The notes under the pieces: model-generated
Database searches by the model: none
What the model was told of the DNA's origin: nothing
The model's input: the letters and a program-made list of their open reading frames with translations, nothing else
Source: CAZELM01 sp964512995
GTDB taxonomy: Bacteria; CSSED10-310
Length of the DNA: 64,000 bases
Assembly (NCBI GenBank): GCA_964512995.1
Contig: CAZELM010000004.1
Span: forward strand, 62,001 to 126,000
Reading direction: 5' to 3'
Part shown: positions 17,801-25,866 of the stretch, piece by piece
Numbering within the stretch: the first letter of the stretch is position 1
How the letters are laid out: each line of letters starts with the position of its first letter
Translations under genes and position numbers: made by a program

Positions 17801-18879
17801 TGCAGTCCTATCACAGTATGATGTTGGAGTTATCCGGGCGATTTCCCGAAGACATCCATGAATTTCCTGAGCTTGTCAAAATCGTTGAACATTCACAGAT
17901 TTTAATCAAATCGATCGATGCCGACATGGATGCATACGATGGATTGCAGAGATTTCTCGCTAAAGTTCTGGAGATCGGTGATATTGAACGGGTGATGATT
18001 GGAATGAAGCGGATTGTTTCATTCATGGAGATAGGGAAAACACCTTATCTATCAGCTCGAACTTACATCAATCATTCACATCTTCACATTCCCCAGGAAA
18101 AATCCTATCATGATATCGAGACCGCACTTCATACCGCTCTAAGTAATCAAAACCTATCCGAATCATTGTTTTTGGGAGATGGTCTCAAAGAATTTCTGGA
18201 CTCCGTGGAACGGTTCAAGAGCCTCTTCATCGATCGTTACACAGAGGAACATACCCGGCGAATGGAGCAATTCAATTCACTCAGCCTGTCAGAGATTACA
18301 ATCTCATCAGAATATCGATTGCTGCACTTGTTTTCAAACCTATCCAATCTATCCGGTCCGGATACACTATTCTCGATTGATAAGCAGATTCAGACGATCC
18401 AACGATCCCAGTGCCGGCACGATCCCCGCATCCTTCTCGGAGAATCCCCATTTTGTCACTGCAATTACCGGTTGGGTCAACCGATGGAGACGGTGTCCTG
18501 CCAGGACTTGGTCGATCGGATGACGCGAGGAATCCGATATTATATGGAAATGATTCATTCTCAGGAACTTCAGGATCGGCTCCGACGAATTGAAAAGACA
18601 CATTCATTATATGACCGGATGCAAAGTTTGGTATCACTGGATCCTTCCGACCCTCACCTCGTTGTCAAACTGGAACCAGTTTTGACGATCGATTTGTTGC
18701 GCATGATCAATGGGGAGTTGTTTCCTCGGAATAAAATAAAACTTCGCCGGATAACGGATTTAAAAACCCGCTTGTCCGGGCATGCATTAACGAAAGAACA
18801 GGCACAGAAAGCCATTTTGGAGTGGCTTTCTGAGGGTGATGCGTTGAGCGATTCCGATATCCTGCAATTCGAGGAGTGA
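14857..18879 (+). CDS. DUF6079 / BrxC-PglY-like large P-loop ATPase
   Basis: A 1340-residue protein starting with GTG that overlaps the preceding stop by one base. The N-terminus follows the DUF6079 pattern: a short KIGDLIDVPDLRTVIEL segment, a helical part, then Walker A GNYGSGKS at 76-83 preceded by GKGFFIA, and Walker B ILIILDELSEFL at about 246-257. BrxC and PglY of BREX phage-defence systems share this ATPase layout. The rest is mostly helical; a probable zinc site near residues 1187-1205 has the cysteines of SQCRHD and FCHCNY. No BREX methyltransferase, PglZ phosphatase, Lon protease or restriction gene is nearby, so this is an orphan by context. Function unknown. Confidence 0.75.
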   Translation: MNIAPIKIGDLIDVPDLRTVIELSDTRDLDPDDPEGRTVLELLLQSFIITDDIKAILLVILQTMLQGKGKGFFIAGNYGSGKSHLLSIIALLTRHTWAWAGIGQQDAQIANLADGFRKKRFLSVLIPLTDFGRDLTLEEIVWGAIEVTTAMAGVPLALSHTEKFLSLFEKYIAPVHQKEFRAYLERRIGREYSWERIRREDSAAAHTLLLQFLQERGDAIPFRVIPDHRTAIQDLTTGLRAAGWDGILIILDELSEFLKSKPDPQSLNEDARFLQFMGESSAHHPLWIIGALQEALERTGEIRETVFKKIKDRYHSRLRLSTRHLKELVSKRLIVRKHPEAAAYIQNVYTSLQRSFNKIPISLQEFIEIYPIHPETLEILDKNSDLFSRHRGIVDFLTTRIRGRPESQIAGLLHEPIDHLLTPDIIYDHFQDHVAESMEYSGYFRLFQSHFIPKIRSVMATPADQQSALRLIKILILLAITPIKETRTVQELANMILYCALDPSLPAGDLNYEYFFENIVNVLHTRVGHLKITTGKSSLDHIITLDLQSDLSEILENRIRRIISEVSPLTAEVLRSIYSSMSHGVFPMAIFLDRVSLRDGIRWQNTFRKIAIQLIHLGNLTQSNQENLRNQIRTGQIDFVLTFCWLGDIDEQRVAAQKFLAREPESVAAAWGFCIPNMPEHTDSFYPFLEAYACWKLISELTNDPSDQATQLLGMVKERMNRQITQTHSIITHCYQHGELFTVSGRQILAPNQKCDHFDQWAAYSIKTALSQRFTMHHLVAPRIDFSGRILSELLLERLIVPGKTTEPKTRRDESLETALASIALPLALVRKEAGTYFLTPNPKRCPAAKAIMNLMPPDEGIDMSITDRSVSLESIFQTLATSSLGISRPVFELTLVSLIRKGYLTPLQQSVVIPFNLIRLPISGEFDRVMRGRIIPPRYRPAFALMYRLLIRKQLKDLDLDVQDDLWNRIRDYFSEWQDKLQSYHSMMLELSGRFPEDIHEFPELVKIVEHSQILIKSIDADMDAYDGLQRFLAKVLEIGDIERVMIGMKRIVSFMEIGKTPYLSARTYINHSHLHIPQEKSYHDIETALHTALSNQNLSESLFLGDGLKEFLDSVERFKSLFIDRYTEEHTRRMEQFNSLSLSEITISSEYRLLHLFSNLSNLSGPDTLFSIDKQIQTIQRSQCRHDPRILLGESPFCHCNYRLGQPMETVSCQDLVDRMTRGIRYYMEMIHSQELQDRLRRIEKTHSLYDRMQSLVSLDPSDPHLVVKLEPVLTIDLLRMINGELFPRNKIKLRRITDLKTRLSGHALTKEQAQKAILEWLSEGDALSDSDILQFEE

Positions 18880-18910
18880 AAACATCATCGGCAATTGAAC
18901 TTCAGACGGA

Positions 18911-18948
18911 AAAGACCGGAATAATGAACCTAATTCCGGTCTTTCTTT
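18911..18948. terminator. Bidirectional rho-independent terminator
   Basis: A perfect 12-bp stem AAAGACCGGAAT/ATTCCGGTCTTT with a 10-base loop is followed by CTTT on the plus strand; on the minus strand the exit side reads TTTTCC. It lies 31 bases after the DUF6079 gene and 40 bases beyond the stop of the convergent cyclophilin gene, and can serve both. Confidence 0.9.
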
Positions 18949-18988
18949 GATTTCACGATGTTCTGTTAAACGCTGAAAATGTGGGGAA

Positions 18989-19555
18989 TTATTTTCTCTT
19001 TACTGATTTGATAACCACGGGCGTTTCCGGGACATCACTGTGCATCCCTTTTTTGGCTGTCTTCACCGCTTTGATCTGATCAACGACTTCCATTCCGGAA
19101 ATCACTTTGCCAAAAACAGCGTACCCAAATTCCTGGGGAGATGTGCCACGGTGGTTCAGAAATGCATTATCTTTCACATTGATAAAAAACTGACTGGTTG
19201 CCGAGTTTACTTCATTTGTCCGAGCCATTGCCAGGGTATATTTTTCATTTTTCAACCCATTGTCCGCCTCGTTTTTGATCTGTTCATGCGTTTCTTTCTG
19301 CTTCATTTCTGGAGTGAATCCACCGCCTTGAATCATGAAATCATTGATGACGCGATGAAAAATAGTACCATCGTAAAACTTCTCATCGGTATATGTGAGA
19401 AAATTCTTTACGGAAATGGGCGCTTTATCGGAATATAATTCAATTTCAACTGTTCCCATACTTGTTTCCATAACGACAATCGGATTCTCTGCCATAATGA
19501 CTCCATTCCACAATACAATATTTGTTAAAATCAATCCTAAAAGATACATTCTCAT
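18989..19555 (-). CDS. Exported cyclophilin-type peptidyl-prolyl isomerase
   Basis: A 188-residue cyclophilin. Residues 1-21 (MRMYLLGLILTNIVLWNGVIM-AEN) look like a signal peptide, so it should act in the periplasm. The core shows FHRVINDFMIQGGGF (active-site Arg in FHRV), MARTNEVNSATSQFFINV, and the C-terminal FGKVISGMEVVDQI. The Trp of the cyclosporin site is missing, the usual case for bacterial forms. AAAGGAGG lies six bases upstream of the ATG. A GCCCG/CGGGC hairpin followed by TGTTTT occurs in its leader at 19582-19599. Confidence 0.93.
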   Translation of the reverse strand: MRMYLLGLILTNIVLWNGVIMAENPIVVMETSMGTVEIELYSDKAPISVKNFLTYTDEKFYDGTIFHRVINDFMIQGGGFTPEMKQKETHEQIKNEADNGLKNEKYTLAMARTNEVNSATSQFFINVKDNAFLNHRGTSPQEFGYAVFGKVISGMEVVDQIKAVKTAKKGMHSDVPETPVVIKSVKRK

Positions 19556-19747
19556 AATCAGCCTCCTTTCGGATTAAAACAGCCCGATTTCACACGGGCA
19601 GTGGTAATGGCCATTCTTATACTCCATTTTTATGTTTTTTTCCAGAAATATCCTGAGACCTATTGATATATCCATTTGGAGAATGTAATTATTATTCGGC
19701 GGCATTGTTGCCGGTGCAAACGAATCACACGCAATAAAGGAGGCTTG

Positions 19748-19792
19748 ATGAATATTTTTTTCCGATTCGTCACAGAGGTTGATCATGGCTAA
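19748..19792 (+). CDS. 14-codon upstream ORF overlapping the infA start
   Basis: A short frame, MNIFFRFVTEVDHG, has a strong AAAGGAGG box four bases before its ATG and ends with a TAA inside the first codons of infA (infA ATG at 19785). Such an arrangement could couple infA translation to that of the leader. No homologue is known to me; it may be chance. Confidence 0.35.
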   Translation: MNIFFRFVTEVDHG

Positions 19793-20003
19793 AGACGATC
19801 TGATTTTTGGAGAAGGTCGCGTTGCACAAGTCCTGGCTGGGGGATTCTACAAAGTTGAAACGGATTCCGGCCATGTGATTATGGCGCGAATTTCCGGTCG
19901 TATGCGTTCCAATAACATTAAAATTGTCTTAGGCGACCGAGTGACGGTTGGCGTTTCTCCTCATGACCCGACCAAAGGTCTCATCACGTATCGATCCAAA
20001 TGA
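19785..20003 (+). CDS. infA: Translation initiation factor IF-1
   Basis: A 72-residue S1/OB-fold protein that binds the A site of the 30S subunit during initiation. It has the family start MAKDDLIFGEGRVAQVLAGG, then VIMARISGRMRSNNIKIVLGDRVTV and the end GLITYRSK. Many IF-1 proteins read MRKNRIRIL where this one reads MRSNNIKIV, a small change. The length is exactly the usual 72. The AGAGG box is close upstream, inside the small upstream ORF. It is far from the ribosomal protein cluster where infA often sits. Confidence 0.97.
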   Translation: MAKDDLIFGEGRVAQVLAGGFYKVETDSGHVIMARISGRMRSNNIKIVLGDRVTVGVSPHDPTKGLITYRSK

Positions 20004-20031
20004 AACATTGACAGGTTGGCGGTCTCATACC

Positions 20032-20376
20032 ATGAAAACACCACACATGGTCAATATGCCAGATAAAAAAAATTCTTCATTACGATCGGTAACGATTTAT
20101 CTGGAGTTTGATCCGGATCTGCAAAAAGTGACTGGTACAGCACGAGAACAAGTAGAAGTTACGGAAGGAACACCCTTCCTCATGTTTCTTCAAGCGATAT
20201 TTGACACCTATCCTCAAATTATGAAGCATTACCCCTTTTCAACACTATCCTTTGCCATCAATGGAATCGCTCCATCACTGAAAGCCACACTGACAGAATA
20301 TGATATCGTCACACTGCTTGTGACAGGCGATAAAAAACGCTTTCTGGATATTTTCCCTCATCATTACCGCCACTGA
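20032..20376 (+). CDS. MoaD/ThiS-like beta-grasp protein without C-terminal GG
   Basis: A 114-residue protein. From residue 15 it shows a ubiquitin-like beta-grasp pattern: SVTIYLEFDPDLQKVTG, a Thr-rich strand, a helix (FLQAIFDTYPQIM), then LSFAINGIAPSLKATLTEYDIVTLLVTG, which is the vNg...L.dgD.V pattern of MoaD/ThiS sulfur carriers. It lacks the C-terminal Gly-Gly needed for thiocarboxylate formation and instead ends KKRFLDIFPHHYRH. So it is either a non-carrier member or a divergent protein. No molybdopterin or thiamin gene is near. The start is uncertain; ATG 20032 is chosen, downstream of infA by 28 bases. Confidence 0.6.
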   Translation: MKTPHMVNMPDKKNSSLRSVTIYLEFDPDLQKVTGTAREQVEVTEGTPFLMFLQAIFDTYPQIMKHYPFSTLSFAINGIAPSLKATLTEYDIVTLLVTGDKKRFLDIFPHHYRH

Positions 20377-20412
20377 ATCTCTTTATGAAATTCAAACGAG
20401 TGATAATTGATC

Positions 20413-20871
20413 ATGATCCATCCGATTGATAATCCATTCGCAAAGACAGAAGGATACAATTGTTTTGCATGTGGCCCATGCCATCCTTTCGGATTGAAGC
20501 TCACGTTCTTTTTCGACAATGAAAAAAATGAAGTCTTTTCTGAGATTTCGATCGATCCGCTTTATGCTGGCTTTCCTGGTATTATTCATGGTGGCATCCA
20601 GACGACCATTCTCGATGAAGCAGCTTTCTGGGGAACCTGGGCACGATTCAGACGCAGTGGGTTTACATATGATATGAGTATCAGATTTCTGAAAAAATGC
20701 CCTGTCGATCGGCAGTTGGAAGTCCGGGGTGAAGTCGGTGACCTCAGCCATCGATTTGTGGGTTCTCATGTTTACATTTGGGATCCAGAGACACAAACCA
20801 TATTGACGGAAGGCACCGTCCGGTACTATCTGCCTGATATCGATCCCCGGAAGAAATCTGAAATGGCCTGA
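20413..20871 (+). CDS. Hotdog-fold thioesterase (PaaI-like)
   Basis: A 152-residue protein with the 4HBT/PaaI pattern: a conserved start CFACGPCHPFGLKL, the key GFPGIIHGGIQTTILDEAAFW with HGG and the helix Asp/Glu at about 58-77, and three beta strands (FTYDMSIRFLKKC, QLEVRGEV, TEGTVRYY). PaaI-like enzymes hydrolyse acyl-CoA or acyl-ACP thioesters; the substrate is unknown. The paired cysteines in CFACGPCHP are a sub-family mark seen in uncharacterised members. It lies 36 bases after the MoaD-like gene. Confidence 0.85.
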   Translation: MIHPIDNPFAKTEGYNCFACGPCHPFGLKLTFFFDNEKNEVFSEISIDPLYAGFPGIIHGGIQTTILDEAAFWGTWARFRRSGFTYDMSIRFLKKCPVDRQLEVRGEVGDLSHRFVGSHVYIWDPETQTILTEGTVRYYLPDIDPRKKSEMA

Positions 20872-20978
20872 GAACATTTGCTATAGTATCCTTTGATACT
20901 TATCCCAAAAAAAGCAGCAATACTTATGATATGATGGCGTAAATATTGCTGCGGTTCCAATGCAAGGGAGACTGCAGC

Positions 20979-23900
20979 ATGCAATATATAATATATTTAT
21001 GTTTGGGAATATGTCTGACTGTTAGCATCAGTTTTACATCCGCGGATACGCTTATCGAAAATTTTGAACCTCCTTGGAATTCCTGGCGGATTTCAAGTTA
21101 TGCTGGAGAAGACATAAATCCAGGCATGTGGCGATTTGATAGTTCACATGGCGCTGCTGGTACCACCTCATCGCTCTACCTTTATGGAAATACATGGAAA
21201 CGTTATTCCATTTCGGATAAAAATATTACAATCTCACAAAACACCATCTGGGAAATCTACCTGCACGCTCCATCCACCAGTCGGATTCAGGCATTTGGAA
21301 TATCTGATGGCACGCATGAACTGATTTACATCATTGAAGCCTTCGATGCGCCACCTGAAACAGATCCATGGATCACCACATATGCCGGCTGGCAGGATAC
21401 GCCACATCAATTCCGGCAATTTAAACTCCCTGTCGGAGAGGACTGGAATGACCGTTTCGAAATAAGCGATCCAGTACACATAACCTCCCTGGTGTTCATC
21501 AATGATCAGGACACTGCGTCCGGAGCGGTTTATTTTGATGAGATCTGGGATATCACTGACTCCGAACCACAATCACCACAAGCAGATGTGGGTGCTGACA
21601 TTTCAGTTGAAATCGCGGAACCGGTCACATTTCATTGTACAGTCACGGATCCGGATAGCACATCGTTTCAGTATTTATGGGAGTTTGGGGACGGAACCAC
21701 CAGTTCCATGCCATCTCCTACCCACCAATTCGACAGCTCCGGCCGATTCAATGTTCTCTGTTCCATCACCGACTCCACTGGTCTGGTAGGCATGGACAGT
21801 CTTCATGTCACAGTCGGAGATGGCCGATCGATCCCGGTGGTATCTTTACTTTTCGCCGGAGACTGCATGATGGCTCGACGATATGAAGACGCCGATGAGA
21901 ATGGTATTCCAGGCGACAATGATGGATCATTGATTCAGCCAGGGGATCAGGGAGAAGGCGCTCAGAACATTGGCCGCCATACCCGCCGATTCAGCGCTGA
22001 TCTGCGTATTGCCAACCTTGAAACGCCTCTGACCAATCAGGGATATCCTCATCCAACCAAATCCATTACATTTCGGAGCCGACCCGATTCGGTTGCCACT
22101 CTGTCAGAAAACAACCTCGGCCTGGTCTCTCTCGCCAATAATCATCTGATTGATTATATGGTTCCCGGGTTGGAGCAGACACTGGAGGTTCTGGATAACC
22201 CGATCGGAGTCAGTCCTTATGCCAGAGATATGCCGATACACTATGTCGGCGCAGGGATCGATCGATTTCACGCGACACTCCCCTCCACCATTTGCATCAA
22301 TGGATTACGAATCGGATTCATCAGCCTCTGTTCGATTCTCGGCGTTACTTCAAATGAGCAGCCCTTCTTTCAAGCCGGATATGAAAAACCTGGAGTGCTT
22401 GAATTGAATGAATATGACCTCTCCCGAGCGATCCATCAGTGCATGCAGATATCCGATATCACTGTCGCATTGTTCCATGGTGGTATTGAATATGATGAAG
22501 ATCCTTCGAGCACTATTCAAGACATGGCGCATCTCGCGATTGACCTTGGCGCATCTCTCGTCGTGTGTCATCATCCTCATGTGAGTCAAGGCATCGAAAT
22601 ATATAATGGAACGCCCATTGTCTACAGCCTTGGAAATTTTATTTTTGAGCAAAAATACCAACAGACAATGCCGACACTCATGGTTGATACCCGGTTAGAT
22701 CCCCAGGGTGTGAAGCAAATGACACTGATCCCGATGTATATTGAAAATTTTGAACCCAAATTCCTTCAAGGCGATTCGGGTGTCCGACAGGTGACCAATC
22801 TGATGCGGCTCTCGGAATATTCAGCCGCTACGATCATTCCGGATCGATCTTTGGGTCGTGGGATTGTCCGATTACCCAATGCTCAAATGACAGAAACTCT
22901 GACGGAGAATGGTTATCCTGTCCCCACGTCCTATGATTCTTCCTTGGGCGGTTACATCTCCGACAAAGTCACAATACCCGATGAAATGTATTTATCGACC
23001 ATCCAGTCAGTATCTGGAGTTACCGGCTCCAAGGCCATCCTTCTGGGTCGTGATCGGTTTCTGTTCGGTGATTTTGAAGATGACGATCTGGATGATGACA
23101 CCGCAGAAGGAGTCGGATGGAATATTGATAACTCCAGCAGCAGTATGATATCCGATACAGAGCCATATCATGGGGAATACTGTGTGCGGTTGCGCCGCCA
23201 CAGCAGTCAGACAACACCCATTACAGTACAATCCACGGGACGAATGCCGATTGATCCTGCCAAAACTTATATGGTTTCCGGTTACTACCGGTTAGCAACC
23301 GCACGGAATGCCAGAATTTCACTGATGTTCTATTATTTCCCCTATACCTGGTCTTCTGGATATGATCAGGAGATCAATGTGCTGGGTCCTCTCAGCGGCA
23401 ATGCGGGATGGACATATTTCGAAACCATGGTACAGGCACCGGATACTTTAGGATATGTGGATATCAACCTGCACCTGCAGAATCCCACGTCTCCGGGTTA
23501 TGGCTATGTCTATTTCGATGACATCCGGCTGATCGAATGGGATGAATACTGGAATCCAACATTTCCGCTGACATTCAATCCCACGAGCAGCAGCCGATAT
23601 CTGGCGCTCCGTACCTCAACCACTCAAAACAATGCGATCATCAATACATCCCTGAAACAATTTTCGGTTCAGGATTCGGATGACGATGGTGTTGGGGATT
23701 TTATGGAGGATACCAATCAGGATGGTGTTATCAGCCGCGGGGAGACCGACCCTTTCGATCCGGATACAGATGGTGACGGCCTGGATGATGGAGAGGAACT
23801 TCGATTTGGAATGGATCGTGCGATTACAAATCCATCTCATCCTGACACAGATGGTGATGGGTACGATGATTCTTCGGAATATTCCAGCCAAACCGATCCA

Positions 23901-25096
23901 AACGACGATTTATCTCACCCCATTGGTCCCACTGCCACGCCAACATCGGCCACAATGACACATACTCCTTCGCCAACAAGCACGCCATCCCAGACACCCA
24001 CAATGAGTCCTCCCCCACCGACTTTTACGCCGTCTCCCATCCCAACTTCGACATCAAGTCCAATCCCTTACACAGCAACACCATCTCCGGTACCCACTGC
24101 AACTCCCACGGAAATCCCTCACACTGCCACGCCGTCCCCCGTCCCAACGGCAACACCAAGTCCAATCCCTTACACAGCAACACCATCTCCGGTACCCACT
24201 GCAACTCCCACGGAAATCCCTCACACTGCCACGCCGTCCCCCGTCTCAACGGCAACACCAAGTCCAATCCCTTACACAGCAACACCATCTCCGGTACCCA
24301 CTGCAACTCCCACNNNNNNNNNNNNNNNNNNNNNNNNNNNNNNNNNNNNNNNNNNNNNNNNNNNNNNNNNNNNNNNNNNNNNNNNNNNNNNNNNNNNNNN
24401 NNNNNNNNNNNNNCAACGGCAACACCAAGTCCAATCCCTTACACAGCAACACCATCTCCGGTACCGACTGCAACTCCCACGGAAATCCCCCACACTGCCA
24501 CGCCGTCTCCGGTACCAACAGCGACACCAACAAACAGTCCCACAGCAACACCCACCAACAGTCCGACCGAAACACCAACACAGACACCGACATCGACCGA
24601 TACGCCCTCTCCCACTCCGTCATCATCCAACACGCCGACACCAACCATGACCCTTACCTCCTCACCCACTCCCACTCCGTCAATGACGCCCACCATAACT
24701 CCAACCAATACCGTCTCTCCTGAAGGAATCGATCTGATTTTTCAACTCAGCAGCAGAACCTTTGTTCCGAACGCGTTATGCTGGGTGAATATGCGTGTTA
24801 CGAACAGGGGACCGGCGCAAAACGGAGATTTGTATATCTTATTGGAAGCTGGAGGTTCTTTCTGGTGTTATCCATCATGGACAATGATTGACATTGGATT
24901 GGATCATGATGATCTGGATTTACCGGAAAATTATGAAGGCATGCTGGAAGTCATTCCGTCCTTTATCTTTCCTGACGCGACGAGTTCCGGCCCATACCAT
25001 TTTTATGGTGTGGTATTCAAGGACGGGATGCTGGATGTGCCTTCTGTCATTTCCAATATCGCGATAGCGGAATTTTATATCGGGAATACACCGTGA
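20979..25096 (+). CDS. Giant secreted CapA-type metallophosphatase with PKD, Ca-binding and Thr-Pro repeats
   Basis: One gene, broken by a 100-N gap. Residues 1-22 are a signal peptide. Then come an N-terminal jelly-roll-like region, a PKD domain (about 199-280, LWEFGDGTTS), a CapA/poly-gamma-glutamate synthesis metallophosphatase (about 286-593: LLFAGDCMMARR, IANLETPL, LANNHLIDY, ALFHGGIEYDEDP, VVCHHPHVSQG, YSLGNFIFEQ), a carbohydrate-binding-like region (about 694-857), thrombospondin-3-like Ca repeats (about 897-980, DPDTDGDGLDDGEE), Thr-Pro repeats, and a C-terminal domain of about 120 residues ending FYIGNTP. The frames on the two sides differ by two, which is expected if the gap is not really 100 bases. 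AGGGAG precedes the ATG. Confidence 0.85.
24060..24520 (+). repeat. 102-bp in-frame tandem repeats coding for Thr-Pro linker
   Basis: Copies begin with CCAATCCCTTACACAGC at 24060, 24162 and 24264, exactly 102 bases apart, and once more at 24431 after the gap. Each codes for 34 residues of the type TATPSPVPTATPTEIPH plus TATPSPVPTATPSPIPY. The near-identity at DNA level (a few substitutions) points to recent expansion and explains the assembly break. Confidence 0.93.
24314..24413. other. Assembly gap (100 N) inside the Thr-Pro repeats
   Basis: Exactly 100 N. From repeat phase the missing DNA should be 35 bases plus a multiple of 102, which also restores the reading frame across the gap. The apparent frame change at the gap is therefore an artefact. 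Confidence 0.9.
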
Positions 25097-25155
25097 TGCA
25101 ATGCCCTCGTTTAGCACGCCATTTAATTTGCTAGACTACTCGATATCAACACGCT

Positions 25156-25761
25156 ATGATTCAGCGGATGAACTTACACAGATTATCGATATACTTTCTC
25201 ATCAGCATCATGCTCTTTGCGTCATCACCCATCTGCTTTGCTCGCAGCAAAGAAGATCAGCCAAGCATCAAACAATTCCGATGGACTCAGACGCCAGCAG
25301 GATTTACCGTAACCGCATTGCTGCATAAGGGATTTAATCGTGAAATCGAGGAGAGTATCAACTCCGGAATACCCGCAACATTTCATTTTTTTCTGTACTG
25401 CAAACGGATGCGCTGGTATTGGGATAACCAGACGATGGCCAGAGAAGAATACACACATACGGTAACATACGACACATTGCGCAAACATTACACCATTACC
25501 TGTCAGCGAAAAGGGGATCCTAAACCTTTTTTAGTTGAAACGACAGACGATTCTTTCAAAATGCGAACAGTTATGGCAACCTTCAAAGGCGCTCTGAATG
25601 TATCTTCCACATCGATATTGCCTGGAAAACAATACTATCTGTCTCTGGAAGCAACGATGAGAACAGAGAATTTGCCTGGACGCTGGAATGAGATTCTATT
25701 TTTTATCTCCAATGATTTCGAAACGAAAACATCCCGGCAGTTTCTTCCCGTTTTGGATTGA
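25156..25761 (+). CDS. DUF4390-family exported protein
   Basis: A 201-residue protein with an N-terminal signal peptide (about 5-29, LSIYFLISIMLFASSPICFA). The body fits DUF4390: a strand-rich domain with LLHKGFNREIEESINSGIPATFHFFLYCKRMRWYW near residues 55-90 and THTVTYDTLRKHYTI. DUF4390 genes are commonly placed just upstream of NtrY-like sensor kinases, as here (105 bases before). It may act as a periplasmic partner of the kinase, which is inference from that conserved position. ATG 25156 is chosen; 25168 is an alternative and neither has a clear Shine-Dalgarno sequence. Confidence 0.8.
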   Translation: MIQRMNLHRLSIYFLISIMLFASSPICFARSKEDQPSIKQFRWTQTPAGFTVTALLHKGFNREIEESINSGIPATFHFFLYCKRMRWYWDNQTMAREEYTHTVTYDTLRKHYTITCQRKGDPKPFLVETTDDSFKMRTVMATFKGALNVSSTSILPGKQYYLSLEATMRTENLPGRWNEILFFISNDFETKTSRQFLPVLD

Positions 25762-25866
25762 ATGGAATTGCCGGATCGCTGACAGTGTGATTCTGTATTA
25801 TCTCAAAATGACCCATCCACACCTCATTTACCTTCCGGGAGCGTCCCGAATTGGTCACAAGATGCC

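Noticed and set aside
14857..18879. A complete BREX phage-defence locus
   Set aside because: Only the BrxC/PglY-like ATPase is present; neighbours on both sides are housekeeping genes and there is a terminator directly after it.
24314..24650. Apparent frameshift ending the CapA-type gene after the gap
   Set aside because: The gap is a 100-N placeholder; repeat phase predicts 35 + 102n bases, which restores the frame to the C-terminal domain ending at 25096.
24246..24708. Long minus-strand frames opposite the Thr-Pro repeats
   Set aside because: They are antisense to a well-supported repeat-coding region and have Val/Gly-rich low-complexity sequence caused by the repeat.
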